From CBDANZ01 sp965197865 (GTDB lineage Bacteria; Acidobacteriota; Vicinamibacteria; Vicinamibacterales; CAVVIG01): DNA of 64,000 bases. The translations under genes were made by a program, and so were the position numbers. The stretch's first letter is position 1. The number at the start of each line of letters is the position of its first letter. Positions 54,948 through 63,384 of the stretch are shown piece after piece. Where the stretch lies: NCBI GenBank assembly GCA_965197865.1, contig CBDANZ010000005.1, positions 620,001 to 684,000 of the forward strand. The letters are read 5' to 3'. The notes under the pieces were generated by a model that did no database searches, was not told the origin of the DNA, and worked only from the letters and a program-made list of their open reading frames with translations.

Positions 54948-55689
54948 GTGTTCTTGGGCGAGGACCGCCCAGAACCCTTTTCATCGCACTTTCAAGGCGG
55001 TGACGGGTGTGACGCCGTGTGCCTATGCGTCCGCCCATCGTGCGGAACGCGTGCGCGAGGCGCTCACGAAAAGCGCAAGTGTGACCGAGGCGATCTACGA
55101 CGCCGGGTTCAACTCAAATGGGCGCTTCTATGCGGCGGCGCCCGGGTTGCTGGGCATGCAGCCCACGAAGTTCCGCTCCGGTGGTAAGGGCGAAGTGATC
55201 CGATTCGCTGTTGGCGAATGCTCATTGGGCTCGTTTCTCGTAGCCGCGACCGACATAGGCGTCTGCGTGATCTTACTAGGTGACGAGCCTGATGCGCTCA
55301 TCACGGATCTTCAGGATCGCTTTCCCGGAGCCGAATTGATCGGTGGAGACGAGCAGTTCGAACGGCTCGTTTTCACCGTGGTGGCCTTTATTGAGAAGCC
55401 GCGTGTCGATGTGCGACTGCTGCTGGACGTGCGGGGTACGGCGTTTCAGCAAAGAGTGTGGAAGGCGCTGCGACAGATCCCAAGTGGTACGACGGTAAGC
55501 TATGCGGAGCTTGCCAAGCGCATTGGTGCTCAGAAGGCTGTACGCGCGGTAGCACAAGCCTGCGCGTCCAACACCATCGCGGTCGCGATCCCATGTCACC
55601 GCGTCGTCCGAAGCGACGGAGCTCTTTCCGGGTACCGATGGGGCGTCGAGCGGAAACGTGCCCTTCTCAAACGGGAGGGCGCGTCGTGA
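54946..55689 (+). CDS. Ada-type protein lacking the N-terminal metal-binding domain
   Basis: 247 residues from the ATG at 54946. It starts inside the AraC-type DNA-binding domain ('NPFHRTFKAVTGVTPCAYA', 'VTEAIYDAGFNSNGRFYA') and continues into a complete alkyltransferase domain ('FQQRVWKALRQIPSGTTVSY', active Cys in 'IAVAIPCHRVVRSDGALSG'). The N-terminal domain that takes methyl groups from phosphotriesters and activates transcription is missing. Repair of O6-methylguanine could remain; the adaptive-response switch should not. A 5' truncation at about 54946 is likely. Confidence 0.82.
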   Translation: MCSWARTAQNPFHRTFKAVTGVTPCAYASAHRAERVREALTKSASVTEAIYDAGFNSNGRFYAAAPGLLGMQPTKFRSGGKGEVIRFAVGECSLGSFLVAATDIGVCVILLGDEPDALITDLQDRFPGAELIGGDEQFERLVFTVVAFIEKPRVDVRLLLDVRGTAFQQRVWKALRQIPSGTTVSYAELAKRIGAQKAVRAVAQACASNTIAVAIPCHRVVRSDGALSGYRWGVERKRALLKREGAS

Positions 55690-56032
55690 CCGCTGCTGCG
55701 CGGTCATCGGGAAGGAGCTTCGGCCTGACACTTGCTGTGCGCGCAACGCTGACCGAGGAGGTCAGTAGCGCAAGAATCTCCAGTTACTCACAATGCTAGA
55801 TCAAGCCATAAGAGATCAAAGCAGAGGACTCCAAGGAGTCTGTATCGCCGGTCGGGTCACCATTCACGAAACCAGATCGGTTCGAACCTCAGACTGTAGT
55901 GTTTCGCGTGGCGAAAGGCTCTAAGCTGAGTGACGTGCTCGTACGGCGACCTGTCTAGAATCAGTGAGGTCCGGCGTGTCTAGAGGCGGTGCTCAGATCT
56001 GCAGATATTGACTTGACGCTTCCGCACCGCTT
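55690..56032. other. Gap with no recognised gene, ahead of the integrase stub
   Basis: No supported reading frame. It lies in an AT-richer, degraded stretch between the Ada remnant and the integrase fragment, probably part of an eroded integrated element. Confidence 0.4.
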
Positions 56033-56257
56033 GTGCGATTGGTTGAACAAGGCGTGGCCCTGTCGCAGGTGCGTGATCTCCTGGGCCATGCCTCGATCAC
56101 GACGACCGAGCGCTACGATAACCAGACGTTCGCAGCACTGAAAGCGACGGCGGAGCGACTGGAATCTGGCAAGTCTTTCACAATTCCTTCACAATCCGGG
56201 GCCGCAACGAGGAACGTCGCGCTGTTCTCCGAGTGGAAGAAACGCGCAAATGGTTAA
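56033..56257 (+). pseudogene. C-terminal fragment of a tyrosine recombinase (phage integrase)
   Basis: 74 residues: 'LVEQGVALSQVRDLLGHASI' and 'TTTERYDNQTFAALKATAER' contain the LGH box and the catalytic Tyr (ERYDN). Upstream, a shifted frame shows the remains of the RHT box ('RFRTACA'). The N-terminal arm and core are gone. It ends 21 bp from the 3' end of tRNA-Gln, the usual place for an integrase next to its attachment site. Confidence 0.75.
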
Positions 56258-56278
56258 AGAAGCGGGGTGTTAAGGATT

Positions 56279-56352
56279 TGGCTGGGAGGCAGGGATTCGA
56301 ACCCCGATACCGTGGTCCAGAGCCACGTGTCCTACCGTTGGACGACCTCCCA
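56279..56352 (-). tRNA. tRNA-Gln (anticodon CTG)
   Basis: Acceptor TGGGAGG (56346-56352) pairs with CCTCCCA (56283-56289); a discriminator G and an encoded CCA follow. The anticodon arm is CGTGG-CTCTGGA-CCACG, giving CTG. The T-loop is GGTTCGAATCC. It lies 92 bp downstream of gltX on the same strand. Confidence 0.93.
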
Positions 56353-56444
56353 GTACCAGCCCGGCGCCAGGCGAAGGGCAAGAACTTTCGATTATAGCCG
56401 CGCGAAAGTCTGAGCGACAAGCGCGCCGCGCTGACAGCGGCGAC

Positions 56445-57911
56445 TCAACCGCACGAGCGGGCAATCAGTCGGAGCGTGGCCGCGAGCCGCGACAACGTAC
56501 GGTCGCGGCCAAGCAAGGCGATCGTCTCGAAGAGGCCCGGACCGGCCGTCTTTCCGGTGATCGCCACACGGACGCCGTGGACAAGCGTCGCCGCCTTCGC
56601 GCCTCGAGCGCCGGCGACCCTGCGGAGGGCCGCCTCCGTTGACACCACGTCCCAGGCGGTCAGCTCGGCGAACTCGGCATCAACGGCGCGCAGATGCTTG
56701 TCCATCCCCTCGCTCAACAGATGCTTCGCGACGGCAGTTTCGTCGTAGTCCACCGAATCTACGAAAAAGAACCGGCCGATTGAGGCGAACTCGTCGAGCC
56801 TTTTCGCACGCGGCTTCAGCAGCTCCAGGACGGCAAAAAACCACGCGCAGTCAACGCCGAAGTACGACTCGTCCCAGATGCCGGCGGCCTCGAACGACGG
56901 ACGCAGCCGGCGCGCGAGCTCGGCCACCGGCAGCCGGAAGATGTGCTGCTGGTTGAACCAGTCGAGCTTTTCAGGATTGAAGACCGCATTGCCACCGTTG
57001 ATTCTGCGGAGATCGAACGCCGCCATGAGCTCGTTGCGTGTGAAGAGCTCCTGATCGTCCGCGCCTGGCGACCAGCCCAATAGCGCCAGAAAGTTGACCA
57101 CCGCCTCGGGGAGATACCCCTGCCGCGCGTACTCCATGACGGAGGTCGCGCCATGCCGTTTGCTCAACCGCTTCTTGTCGGCGCCGAGAATGAGCGGCAC
57201 ATGCGCAAACTCGGGGACCGGCGCACCGATCGCCCGATACAGGAGAAGCTGCTTCGGAGTGTTCGAGATGTGATCGTCCCCGCGCACTACATGCGTAATC
57301 TTCATCTCCACATCGTCGGACACAACCGACAACTGGTAGGTCGGGTGGCCATCCGACCGCAGGATGACGAAGTCCTCGATGTGGGCGTCGTCGAACTCGA
57401 TTCTGCCGTGCACGAGGTCGTCGAACGCCGTGATCCCGTCTGGCACACGAAAGCGGACCGCACGCGGCACGTGGTCCCGCTCACGTGCCGCCGTCTGGTC
57501 GGCTGTCAGATGGCGGCAGGTCCGGTCGTACCGCCAGCCGCCGTCTTCGTGCTTCGCCGTCTCGCGCCTGGTTTTTAACTCCTCCGGCGTGCAGTAGCAG
57601 TAGTAGGCGCGCCCGCTTGTGACAAGCTGTTCGGCCACCGCGCGATGTCGATCGAAACAGTGAGATTGAAAATACGGGCCCAGAGGTCCACCGACGATCG
57701 GGCCTTCATCCCAATCAAGTCCCAGCCACCGCAGTCCATCGAGAATGCCTTCGACCATGTCGGTCGAGGACCGTTCGACGTCGGTGTCCTCGATGCGCAG
57801 AATGAAGACGCCACCCTGCCTGCGCGCGAAGAGGCAGTTGAAGAGCGCCGTGCGCGCGCCGCCAATGTGCAGGTAGCCGGTGGGGGACGGCGCGAAACGC
57901 ACACGGACCAT
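56445..57911 (-). CDS. gltX: Glutamyl-tRNA synthetase
   Basis: 488 residues. The class I motifs are clear: HIGH-type 'PSPTGYLHIGGARTALFN' and KMSKS-type 'DKKRLSKRHGATSV'. The zinc-binding or SWIM region 'YYCYCTPEEL' has closely spaced Cys. No glnS or gatCAB is in the window, so whether it also charges tRNA-Gln (non-discriminating type) cannot be told; the tRNA-Gln gene directly downstream makes that worth testing. Confidence 0.96.
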   Translation of the reverse strand: MVRVRFAPSPTGYLHIGGARTALFNCLFARRQGGVFILRIEDTDVERSSTDMVEGILDGLRWLGLDWDEGPIVGGPLGPYFQSHCFDRHRAVAEQLVTSGRAYYCYCTPEELKTRRETAKHEDGGWRYDRTCRHLTADQTAARERDHVPRAVRFRVPDGITAFDDLVHGRIEFDDAHIEDFVILRSDGHPTYQLSVVSDDVEMKITHVVRGDDHISNTPKQLLLYRAIGAPVPEFAHVPLILGADKKRLSKRHGATSVMEYARQGYLPEAVVNFLALLGWSPGADDQELFTRNELMAAFDLRRINGGNAVFNPEKLDWFNQQHIFRLPVAELARRLRPSFEAAGIWDESYFGVDCAWFFAVLELLKPRAKRLDEFASIGRFFFVDSVDYDETAVAKHLLSEGMDKHLRAVDAEFAELTAWDVVSTEAALRRVAGARGAKAATLVHGVRVAITGKTAGPGLFETIALLGRDRTLSRLAATLRLIARSCG

Positions 57912-58394
57912 TCGAACATTCTAAGGGCTCTCCAGCTTACGGCTTCGGGCATCCTTACTTACCCTTTGCTGAGACCCGCCCAAACGCAGGCTCAAGCTGC
58001 CCTAGGTTCCCGGCTAGGCGCCTCGGGCCGAGATTCGCATGCGCGAAGCCTCGGCACGGCTGCCTCGGAGCCGACCGAGGTATGGAACATGTTCGACGAC
58101 AAGAACCTGTAACATTTTCGCGCCGTGCTGGGACAGGCAACCCGAACGCGAGGTGGCGACCGAGTTGCGCCGCGATCACATCAACATTTCTTAAAGCGAT
58201 AGTTTCACGGTCGTGTTCGATACGTTCCATGATCTCCGCAACGGGTTTTTCTTTCAGACCAATCCGTTTGGGCCGGGGAGGCGGATCTGCGCGAAGGCGT
58301 GGAGCGCCTGAACGGGGCGACCGGGACAATGTCCTGGGGCAATCGCCCGAACGCACGCGCGGATGCCACTCGGTAATCCGCGTCAGTCATCGAT
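57912..58394. other. Gap with degraded sequence
   Basis: No supported gene. A minus-strand frame (57955-58356) has a plausible short helical stretch ('VAEIMERIEHDRETIALRN'), but the rest looks random. Confidence 0.35.
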
Positions 58395-58439
58395 GCCGGG
58401 GTGGCGGAACTGGCAGACGCACAGGACTTGAGAAACTGT
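58395..58439 (+). pseudogene. 5' fragment of a tRNA-Leu gene
   Basis: GCCGGGG-TG-GCGGAACTGGCAGACGC is the acceptor strand and D-arm of a leucine-type tRNA. It runs into a damaged anticodon arm (ACAGGA-CTTGAGA-AACTGT). No variable arm, T-arm or CCCCGGC 3' acceptor follows within the next kilobase, so only the 5' half remains. Confidence 0.65.
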
Positions 58440-58869
58440 CCCGCCTTTCTCGGATCCGCCGAAAACTGAACAATCGGAATACATCGACCTTCTTTCTACA
58501 ACGCGTAGAGTTACGAGCGTCTAGCTAGGCCGGCGGTCGACACGCGCACGCTGGCGCTTGAGTTCGCCGAGGCGGAGCGGCAGGCGCTCCAGCGGGAGGC
58601 GTGGACGGGACAGGCCTGAGCATCCGCTTGTGAGACTTCGTGAAATCATGCGTGGAGCCGCAGTCATGAGCGCTCGAAGATCCTTCCAGACTCGTCGGGC
58701 ATTACGGCACAGACGGCCAGTCAGCTCATGCTATCGGTAGGCCGCACTAGGGGCCGGCCGGAAGACGTGGCACCGTCGCGCGTTCGCACAGCGGTGCGGC
58801 AAACCGGCCACGGAATGTGTCGCGAGGCACCCGAACCGCGCGCAACACGCGATAGGTCCGACGGCCTCA
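58440..58869. other. Degraded region after the tRNA-Leu fragment
   Basis: The only protein-like stretch is 'VDTRTLALEFAEAERQALQR' ending in TGA at about 58619, probably the end of a lost gene. Nothing else can be supported. Confidence 0.35.
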
Positions 58870-59122
58870 TCAGTGCCGGCGATCTGGCCGGTCTTCGATC
58901 CGATCGCGGAGGCCGCCGTCATGCCGACCATCTCGACGGTCTTCACGGCGGTCGCGCACGTCCTCGCGGCGATCGCGACGATCCTCCCGGCGATCCCGAA
59001 CGTCTTCGATGCGGTCCTTGCGGTCCCAATGACTCTTTGGGGTTGCCGCGAACGCCGCGGACCCTTGGAGCCAGCGCAGCTACCACGAGGGCTGCGAACA
59101 GAAACCTTACGGCTTTACTCAT
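58870..59122 (-). pseudogene. Secreted Arg/Asp-repeat protein, frameshifted
   Basis: From the ATG at 59122 a signal peptide ('AVRFLFAALVVAALAP') is followed, after a frameshift near 59060, by 'KDRIEDVRDRREDRRDRRED', 'VRDRREDRRDGRHDGGLRD' and 'RIEDRPDRRH' before TGA. This charged RD/RE heptad-like repeat resembles small secreted proteins of acidobacteria whose role is unknown. One frameshift separates the signal peptide from the repeat part. Confidence 0.6.
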
Positions 59123-59438
59123 GACGTTCGTCTCCAGGAGGATACTGATCCGGTTAGACTTCCATGGCCCGCAGAAGGCTTAGTGGCCCTGGCTATTGTG
59201 AAAAGGCGAGACGGACAGAAAATTCGTCGAAAATCGCGTGGCGGCTGTGGGCCTGGTAATGACGGAACGTGATCGCGAGTTGTTGGTTGAACTGCCAGGG
59301 TATGCGAGGTGGAACCACGCCCTGGTGGAATTGGCAGGCGAAGCGGCGAGGCTGAGCCGGTTGGCAACAGCGTACGATCTTGCAATGGCGCATTACTGGT
59401 TCGACCCGCGTCCAAGTTCCATGTTCAGAGCGTTTCCT

Positions 59439-59747
59439 TCACCGTGGTGGATGCGTCGATGCAGGCGGCCGAGGGCCCGGCTCGCTTGCGACGTTCTGAA
59501 TCAGATGACCGACTTTGGCAGGCCAGTGTCGTACGGCATCGGTCGGTCCCCCCTGGAAGCCTGCCGCGCTCCCCAAACTCGAGTAGCGCAGATACCAAGT
59601 GCAGTCCGCGGGTCGAAACACAGCTAGGTCAGTCTTGCCAGCGCCGTCATAATGGCAGACACGGGTGTTCCAGCCCGCCCCCATTGGAAGCCTACTGCGG
59701 TCCCCGTGCTGGAGTACCGGAGATACCAGCTCAAGTGAGAATGACAC
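59439..59747 (-). pseudogene. VCBS/FG-GAP repeat remnant
   Basis: Minus-strand frames contain 'YDGAGKTDLAVFRPADCTWY' and 'LRYSSLGSAAGFQGG', and upstream in another frame 'WYLRYSSTGTAVGFQWG'. These are blades of the 'DYDGDGKTDIAVFRPS' secreted propeller family. Only two broken blades remain; the region overlaps the 5' flank of the next plus-strand gene. Confidence 0.65.
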
Positions 59748-62700
59748 TTAGAAGCGCGTGTAGGGCTGTTGTCGCGGTTCTGATGGTGGTGTCGACGGCG
59801 CTGGCGCAGCCCCGCTGGACGGACACGTTCGCCGTCAGTCCGTTCTCGAATATTACCGGGGCCGCCGAGGACGACTGGATGGGCGCCGGCATCGCCGAGA
59901 CAATTGCCGCCGACCTGACGTCAATCAGTCAGGTGCCCGTGGTGCAGATCCCGTTGGCGAACGCCGCCGTGGGCGCCCGGTGGATGGTGACCGGCGGGTA
60001 TCAGCGCGTCGGATCCCGCCTGCGCATCACGGCGCGGATCACGGACGTCTCCACCAACACCATCGTCCATTCGGCGCAAGTGAACGGCGATGTGGCCGAG
60101 CTCTTTGCTCTGCAGGACCAGCTCGCCGCCGAGTTACGGACGGGACTACCCAGGGACACGATCGCCGTCAGTCCGTTCTCGAATATTACCGGGGCCGCCG
60201 AGGACGACTGGATGGGCGCCGGCATCGCCGAGACAATTGCCGCCGACCTGACGTCGATCAGCCAGGTGCTCGTGGTGCAGAGCCCGTCGGCGAACGCCGC
60301 CGTGCGCACCCGGTGGATGGTGACCGGCGGGTATCAGCGCGTCGGATCCCGCCTGCGCATCACGGCGCGGATCACGGACGTCTCCACCAACACCATCGTC
60401 CATTCGGCGCAAGTGGACGGCGATGTGGCCGAGCTCTTTGCTTTGCAGGACCAGCTCGCCGCCGAGTTACGGACGGGACTACCCGGCGGCGCCGGTACGG
60501 ACGCCCGGCTCGGCCCACCACCCGCCGACCCCGCGGATGCGCCAATTGCCGCAGCCTCGCTTCCAACCGCACCGCCCTCTGGTGGCGCGGCCCGGGGCAG
60601 TTTCGCCTCGATGCCAACGAGCATCATCGATGGTCCCGCGGCGCCGGAGGCCCCGGCCACGCTGACCCGCGACGCCGTCGGTCGCGTCACGGTCCGGGCC
60701 GTCCGGCTCGAGGCGCCGCTCGAACTGGACGGGTCGCTGAACGAAGCCTTCTATGCCACCGTGCCCCCGCTGGATGGATTCATCCAGCAGCTCCCCGACG
60801 AGGGCGAACCCACCACCGAAGGGACCGAAGCGTGGGTTCTCTACGACGCGCAGAACATCTACGTGTCAGCCCGACTCTGGGACACGGCACCGGAGTCCGA
60901 GTGGGTCGCCAACGAGATGCAACGCGACTCGCGCCAGCTCATCAACAACGAGAGGTTCCTCGTCTCGCTCGACACCTTCTACGACCGCCGGAACGGATAC
61001 GCGTTCCAGGTGAACCCGATCGGCGGGTTTTTCGACTTTCAAATCACCGACGAAGGTGATCCCAATATGGACTGGAACCCGATCTGGGACGTGCGAACCG
61101 GCCGTTTCGAGGGCGGCTGGACGGTCGAGATGCAAATTCCGTTCAAGTCGTTGCGCTATCGGCCAGGCAGCGCCCAGATCTGGGGACTGCAGCTCGGGCG
61201 ACACATTTACCATAAGAACGAAACGATCTTCCTGACCCCGGTGCCGATCTCCGGAGGTCCTGGCGAGTTCCGACTGTCCGCCGCGGGTACCGTCACCGGC
61301 ATCAACGTGCCCGATGGCAACCGGACGTTCGAGATCAAGCCCTACGCGATCGGCTCGAGCGCAACCGACCTCAATGCGGACCCACAGATCAGGAACAACG
61401 GCGACGGCGACTTCGGCGTCGACGTCAAGTACGGCCTGACGCAGAATCTCACCGCTGACTTCACCTATAACACCGACTTCGCGCAGGTTGAGGTGGACGA
61501 GCAGCAGGTCAACCTGACCCGCTTCAGCCTGTTTTTTCCAGAGAAGCGTGAGTTCTTTCTGGAAGGGCGCGGCACCTTCGACTTTGGCCGCGGTGTCACC
61601 TTCGGCGTCGGTGGCGGACCGGGCGGCAACGGCGGCCGGCCCGGCTCCGGCGGGTTCCGCGGCGGCCGCCTCGTCCCAAGCATCTTCTTCAGCCGCCGCA
61701 TCGGGCTCGAGTCTGGTGACACGGTGCCGATTCTGGGCGGTGGCCGCTTGACCGGCAAGGTAGGCGATTTCAGCGTCGGTGCCCTCAACATCCAGACCGA
61801 CGATGTCGAGGACTCTGGCGTCACCGGCACGAACTTCACGGTCCTGCGGCTCAAGCGCGACGTCCTCCGGCGCAGCAGCATTGGCGGCGTCTTCACCAGC
61901 CGGTCGGTCTCGCTCGAAGGCGAAGGCTCGAACCAGGCCTTCGGCGTCGACGGCGCGTTCTCGTTCTACGACAACGTGAACTTCAACGGGTATTACGCGC
62001 GCACGCAGACCCCGGGACTGGAAGGCGAGGACGACAGCTACCAGGCGGCCTTCACGTACAATGGCGACCTGTATGCGCTGGGTGTCGACCACCTGCTCGT
62101 CGGGGACAACTTCAACCCCGAGGTCGGCTTCCTGCGACGCACCGACTTCCGGCGCACGTTCGTGCAGGCCCGGTTCAGCCCCCGACCGTCTTCCCTGGAG
62201 CTCGTACGCCGGTTCATATGGGGCGGCAGCCTCGACTACATCGAGACCGTCGCCGGTCAGGTTGAGACCCGGGTCGCGCGAGGAAACTTCCAAACCGAGT
62301 TTGAGAATAGCGATCGATTTAGCGCGGACGTACAGCGGAGCTACGAGTTCCTCTTTGACCCCTTCGAGATTACGGACGACGTGACCATCCCGGTCGGCGG
62401 GTACGAGTTCCAGGACTACTTCGCGTCGTATTCGATGGGGGCCCAGCGGCGAGTGGCCGGTGCCTTCTCGGTGCAGCGTGGTGAGTTCTTCGACGGCAAC
62501 ATCACGACCGTCGGCTATTCGCGCGGCCGAATCGAGATCACGCCGCAGTTCTCGTTTGAGCCCAGTGTGTCGGTCAACCGCGTCGAGTTGCCCCAGGGCA
62601 ACTTCACCACGAACCTGGCGACGACCCGAGTCACCTACACCTTCACGCCACGCATGTTCTTCGGGGGGCTGCTGCAGTACAACTCAACACGGGACACCTT

Positions 62701-62860
62701 CTCCACCAACTTCCGACTGCGATGGGAATATCAGCCTGGGAGCGAGCTGTTCGTCGTCTACAATGACCAGCGCGACACGGAGCTGGTCGGTGGTCGCGGC
62801 TTTCCGAAGCTGGAAAACCGCGCCTTCGTCGTGAAGTTCACACGCCTGTTTCGATTCTAG
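59741..62860 (+). CDS. DUF5916-type outer-membrane protein with two TolB-like domains
   Basis: 1039 residues from the ATG at 59741; in-frame codons further upstream run over the VCBS remnant and are discarded. A signal peptide ('AVVAVLMVVSTALAQ') precedes two near-identical 111-residue domains (about 31-141 and 142-252: 'AVSPFSNITGAAEDDWMGAG', 'ARITDVSTNTIVHSAQV', 'LFALQDQLAAELRTGL') of the TolB-like/FlgO-like type. A Pro/Ala linker leads to a CBM9-like domain near 315-400 ('LELDGSLNEAFYATVPPLDG') and then a DUF5916 beta-barrel to the C-terminal Phe ('FTRLFRF'). A Gly-rich loop follows 'FFLEGRGTFDFGRGV'. Probably outer-membrane; ligand unknown. Confidence 0.85.
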   Translation: MTLRSACRAVVAVLMVVSTALAQPRWTDTFAVSPFSNITGAAEDDWMGAGIAETIAADLTSISQVPVVQIPLANAAVGARWMVTGGYQRVGSRLRITARITDVSTNTIVHSAQVNGDVAELFALQDQLAAELRTGLPRDTIAVSPFSNITGAAEDDWMGAGIAETIAADLTSISQVLVVQSPSANAAVRTRWMVTGGYQRVGSRLRITARITDVSTNTIVHSAQVDGDVAELFALQDQLAAELRTGLPGGAGTDARLGPPPADPADAPIAAASLPTAPPSGGAARGSFASMPTSIIDGPAAPEAPATLTRDAVGRVTVRAVRLEAPLELDGSLNEAFYATVPPLDGFIQQLPDEGEPTTEGTEAWVLYDAQNIYVSARLWDTAPESEWVANEMQRDSRQLINNERFLVSLDTFYDRRNGYAFQVNPIGGFFDFQITDEGDPNMDWNPIWDVRTGRFEGGWTVEMQIPFKSLRYRPGSAQIWGLQLGRHIYHKNETIFLTPVPISGGPGEFRLSAAGTVTGINVPDGNRTFEIKPYAIGSSATDLNADPQIRNNGDGDFGVDVKYGLTQNLTADFTYNTDFAQVEVDEQQVNLTRFSLFFPEKREFFLEGRGTFDFGRGVTFGVGGGPGGNGGRPGSGGFRGGRLVPSIFFSRRIGLESGDTVPILGGGRLTGKVGDFSVGALNIQTDDVEDSGVTGTNFTVLRLKRDVLRRSSIGGVFTSRSVSLEGEGSNQAFGVDGAFSFYDNVNFNGYYARTQTPGLEGEDDSYQAAFTYNGDLYALGVDHLLVGDNFNPEVGFLRRTDFRRTFVQARFSPRPSSLELVRRFIWGGSLDYIETVAGQVETRVARGNFQTEFENSDRFSADVQRSYEFLFDPFEITDDVTIPVGGYEFQDYFASYSMGAQRRVAGAFSVQRGEFFDGNITTVGYSRGRIEITPQFSFEPSVSVNRVELPQGNFTTNLATTRVTYTFTPRMFFGGLLQYNSTRDTFSTNFRLRWEYQPGSELFVVYNDQRDTELVGGRGFPKLENRAFVVKFTRLFRF
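59831..60490 (+). repeat. 333-bp tandem duplication within the DUF5916 gene
   Basis: Two units start at 59831 and 60164 (333 bp apart, 111 codons) and differ at only about a dozen positions by eye, clustered where the first reads 'VVQIPLANAAVGAR' and the second 'VVQSPSANAAVRTR'. The high identity points to a recent duplication or gene conversion. Confidence 0.85.
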
Positions 62861-62877
62861 ACGCGCTGCTCACTTGT

Positions 62878-63011
62878 GTTGAGCATCGGCGAGCATGTCT
62901 CCAAGAACAACGGGTCAGTGCGCTCCGTGTTGCCGCTCATGAACGCGCTGAAGCGTTCCCCGCCTTTCCAGGTGCTCATCATGTCCAAGGAATCGCGCCT
63001 CGGCCGCATGG
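62878..63011 (+). pseudogene. Serine recombinase fragment
   Basis: 'PLMNALKRSPPFQVLIMSKE' and 'SRLGR' match the core of the resolvase catalytic domain (usual form 'LMNALKPRPPFQVLIMSEES'). The catalytic Ser region and everything after 'SRLGR' are missing. Confidence 0.65.
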
Positions 63012-63165
63012 CCGGTCATGGGGCACGAATGAGAGGAGCATGGCCATGTCGAAGACGTTTCGTCACCGTCCACATCGGCCGGATAGTTCGACGAGCGCCC
63101 ACCAAGGCGCGGGGGCGTGACATCCGGTGGGCGCTGAGAGAGGGGAAAACGGCGCTGGGTACCAC

Positions 63166-63286
63166 ACGACACGTTCTGGTGACGGGTTCGACAGGAAACC
63201 AGGGAAGGGCGGTCATCGAGGGCCTACGGACTCGAGGCCATCGCCTCCGCGCGTTGGTCCGAGACCCAGGTGCAGGCGAGGCGTAG
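63166..63286 (+). pseudogene. NmrA-like NAD(P)-binding N-terminal stub
   Basis: 'RHVLVTGSTGNQGRAVIEGL' and 'RTRGHRLRALVRDPG' form the first Rossmann unit of an NmrA/HSCARG-type protein. The frame ends in TAG at 63284-63286, right after this unit, so about 250 residues are missing. Confidence 0.65.
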
Positions 63287-63384
63287 GCCGGCGGCTCGGC
63301 GCAAAGCTCGCCGCCGTGTGTGGATGTGTGATGACGGTGGCCGTGCGGCGCCGGCGTCAGCTAAGCGACCGCCGGATCTTCCGG

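Noticed and set aside
58395..59100. A group I intron in tRNA-Leu
   Set aside because: The 5' exon ends at a plausible place, but no intron core or 3' exon was found within the next kilobase.
60866..62293. A 475-residue minus-strand frame opposite the DUF5916 gene
   Set aside because: A shadow of GC-rich codons; the plus strand carries recognisable domains throughout.
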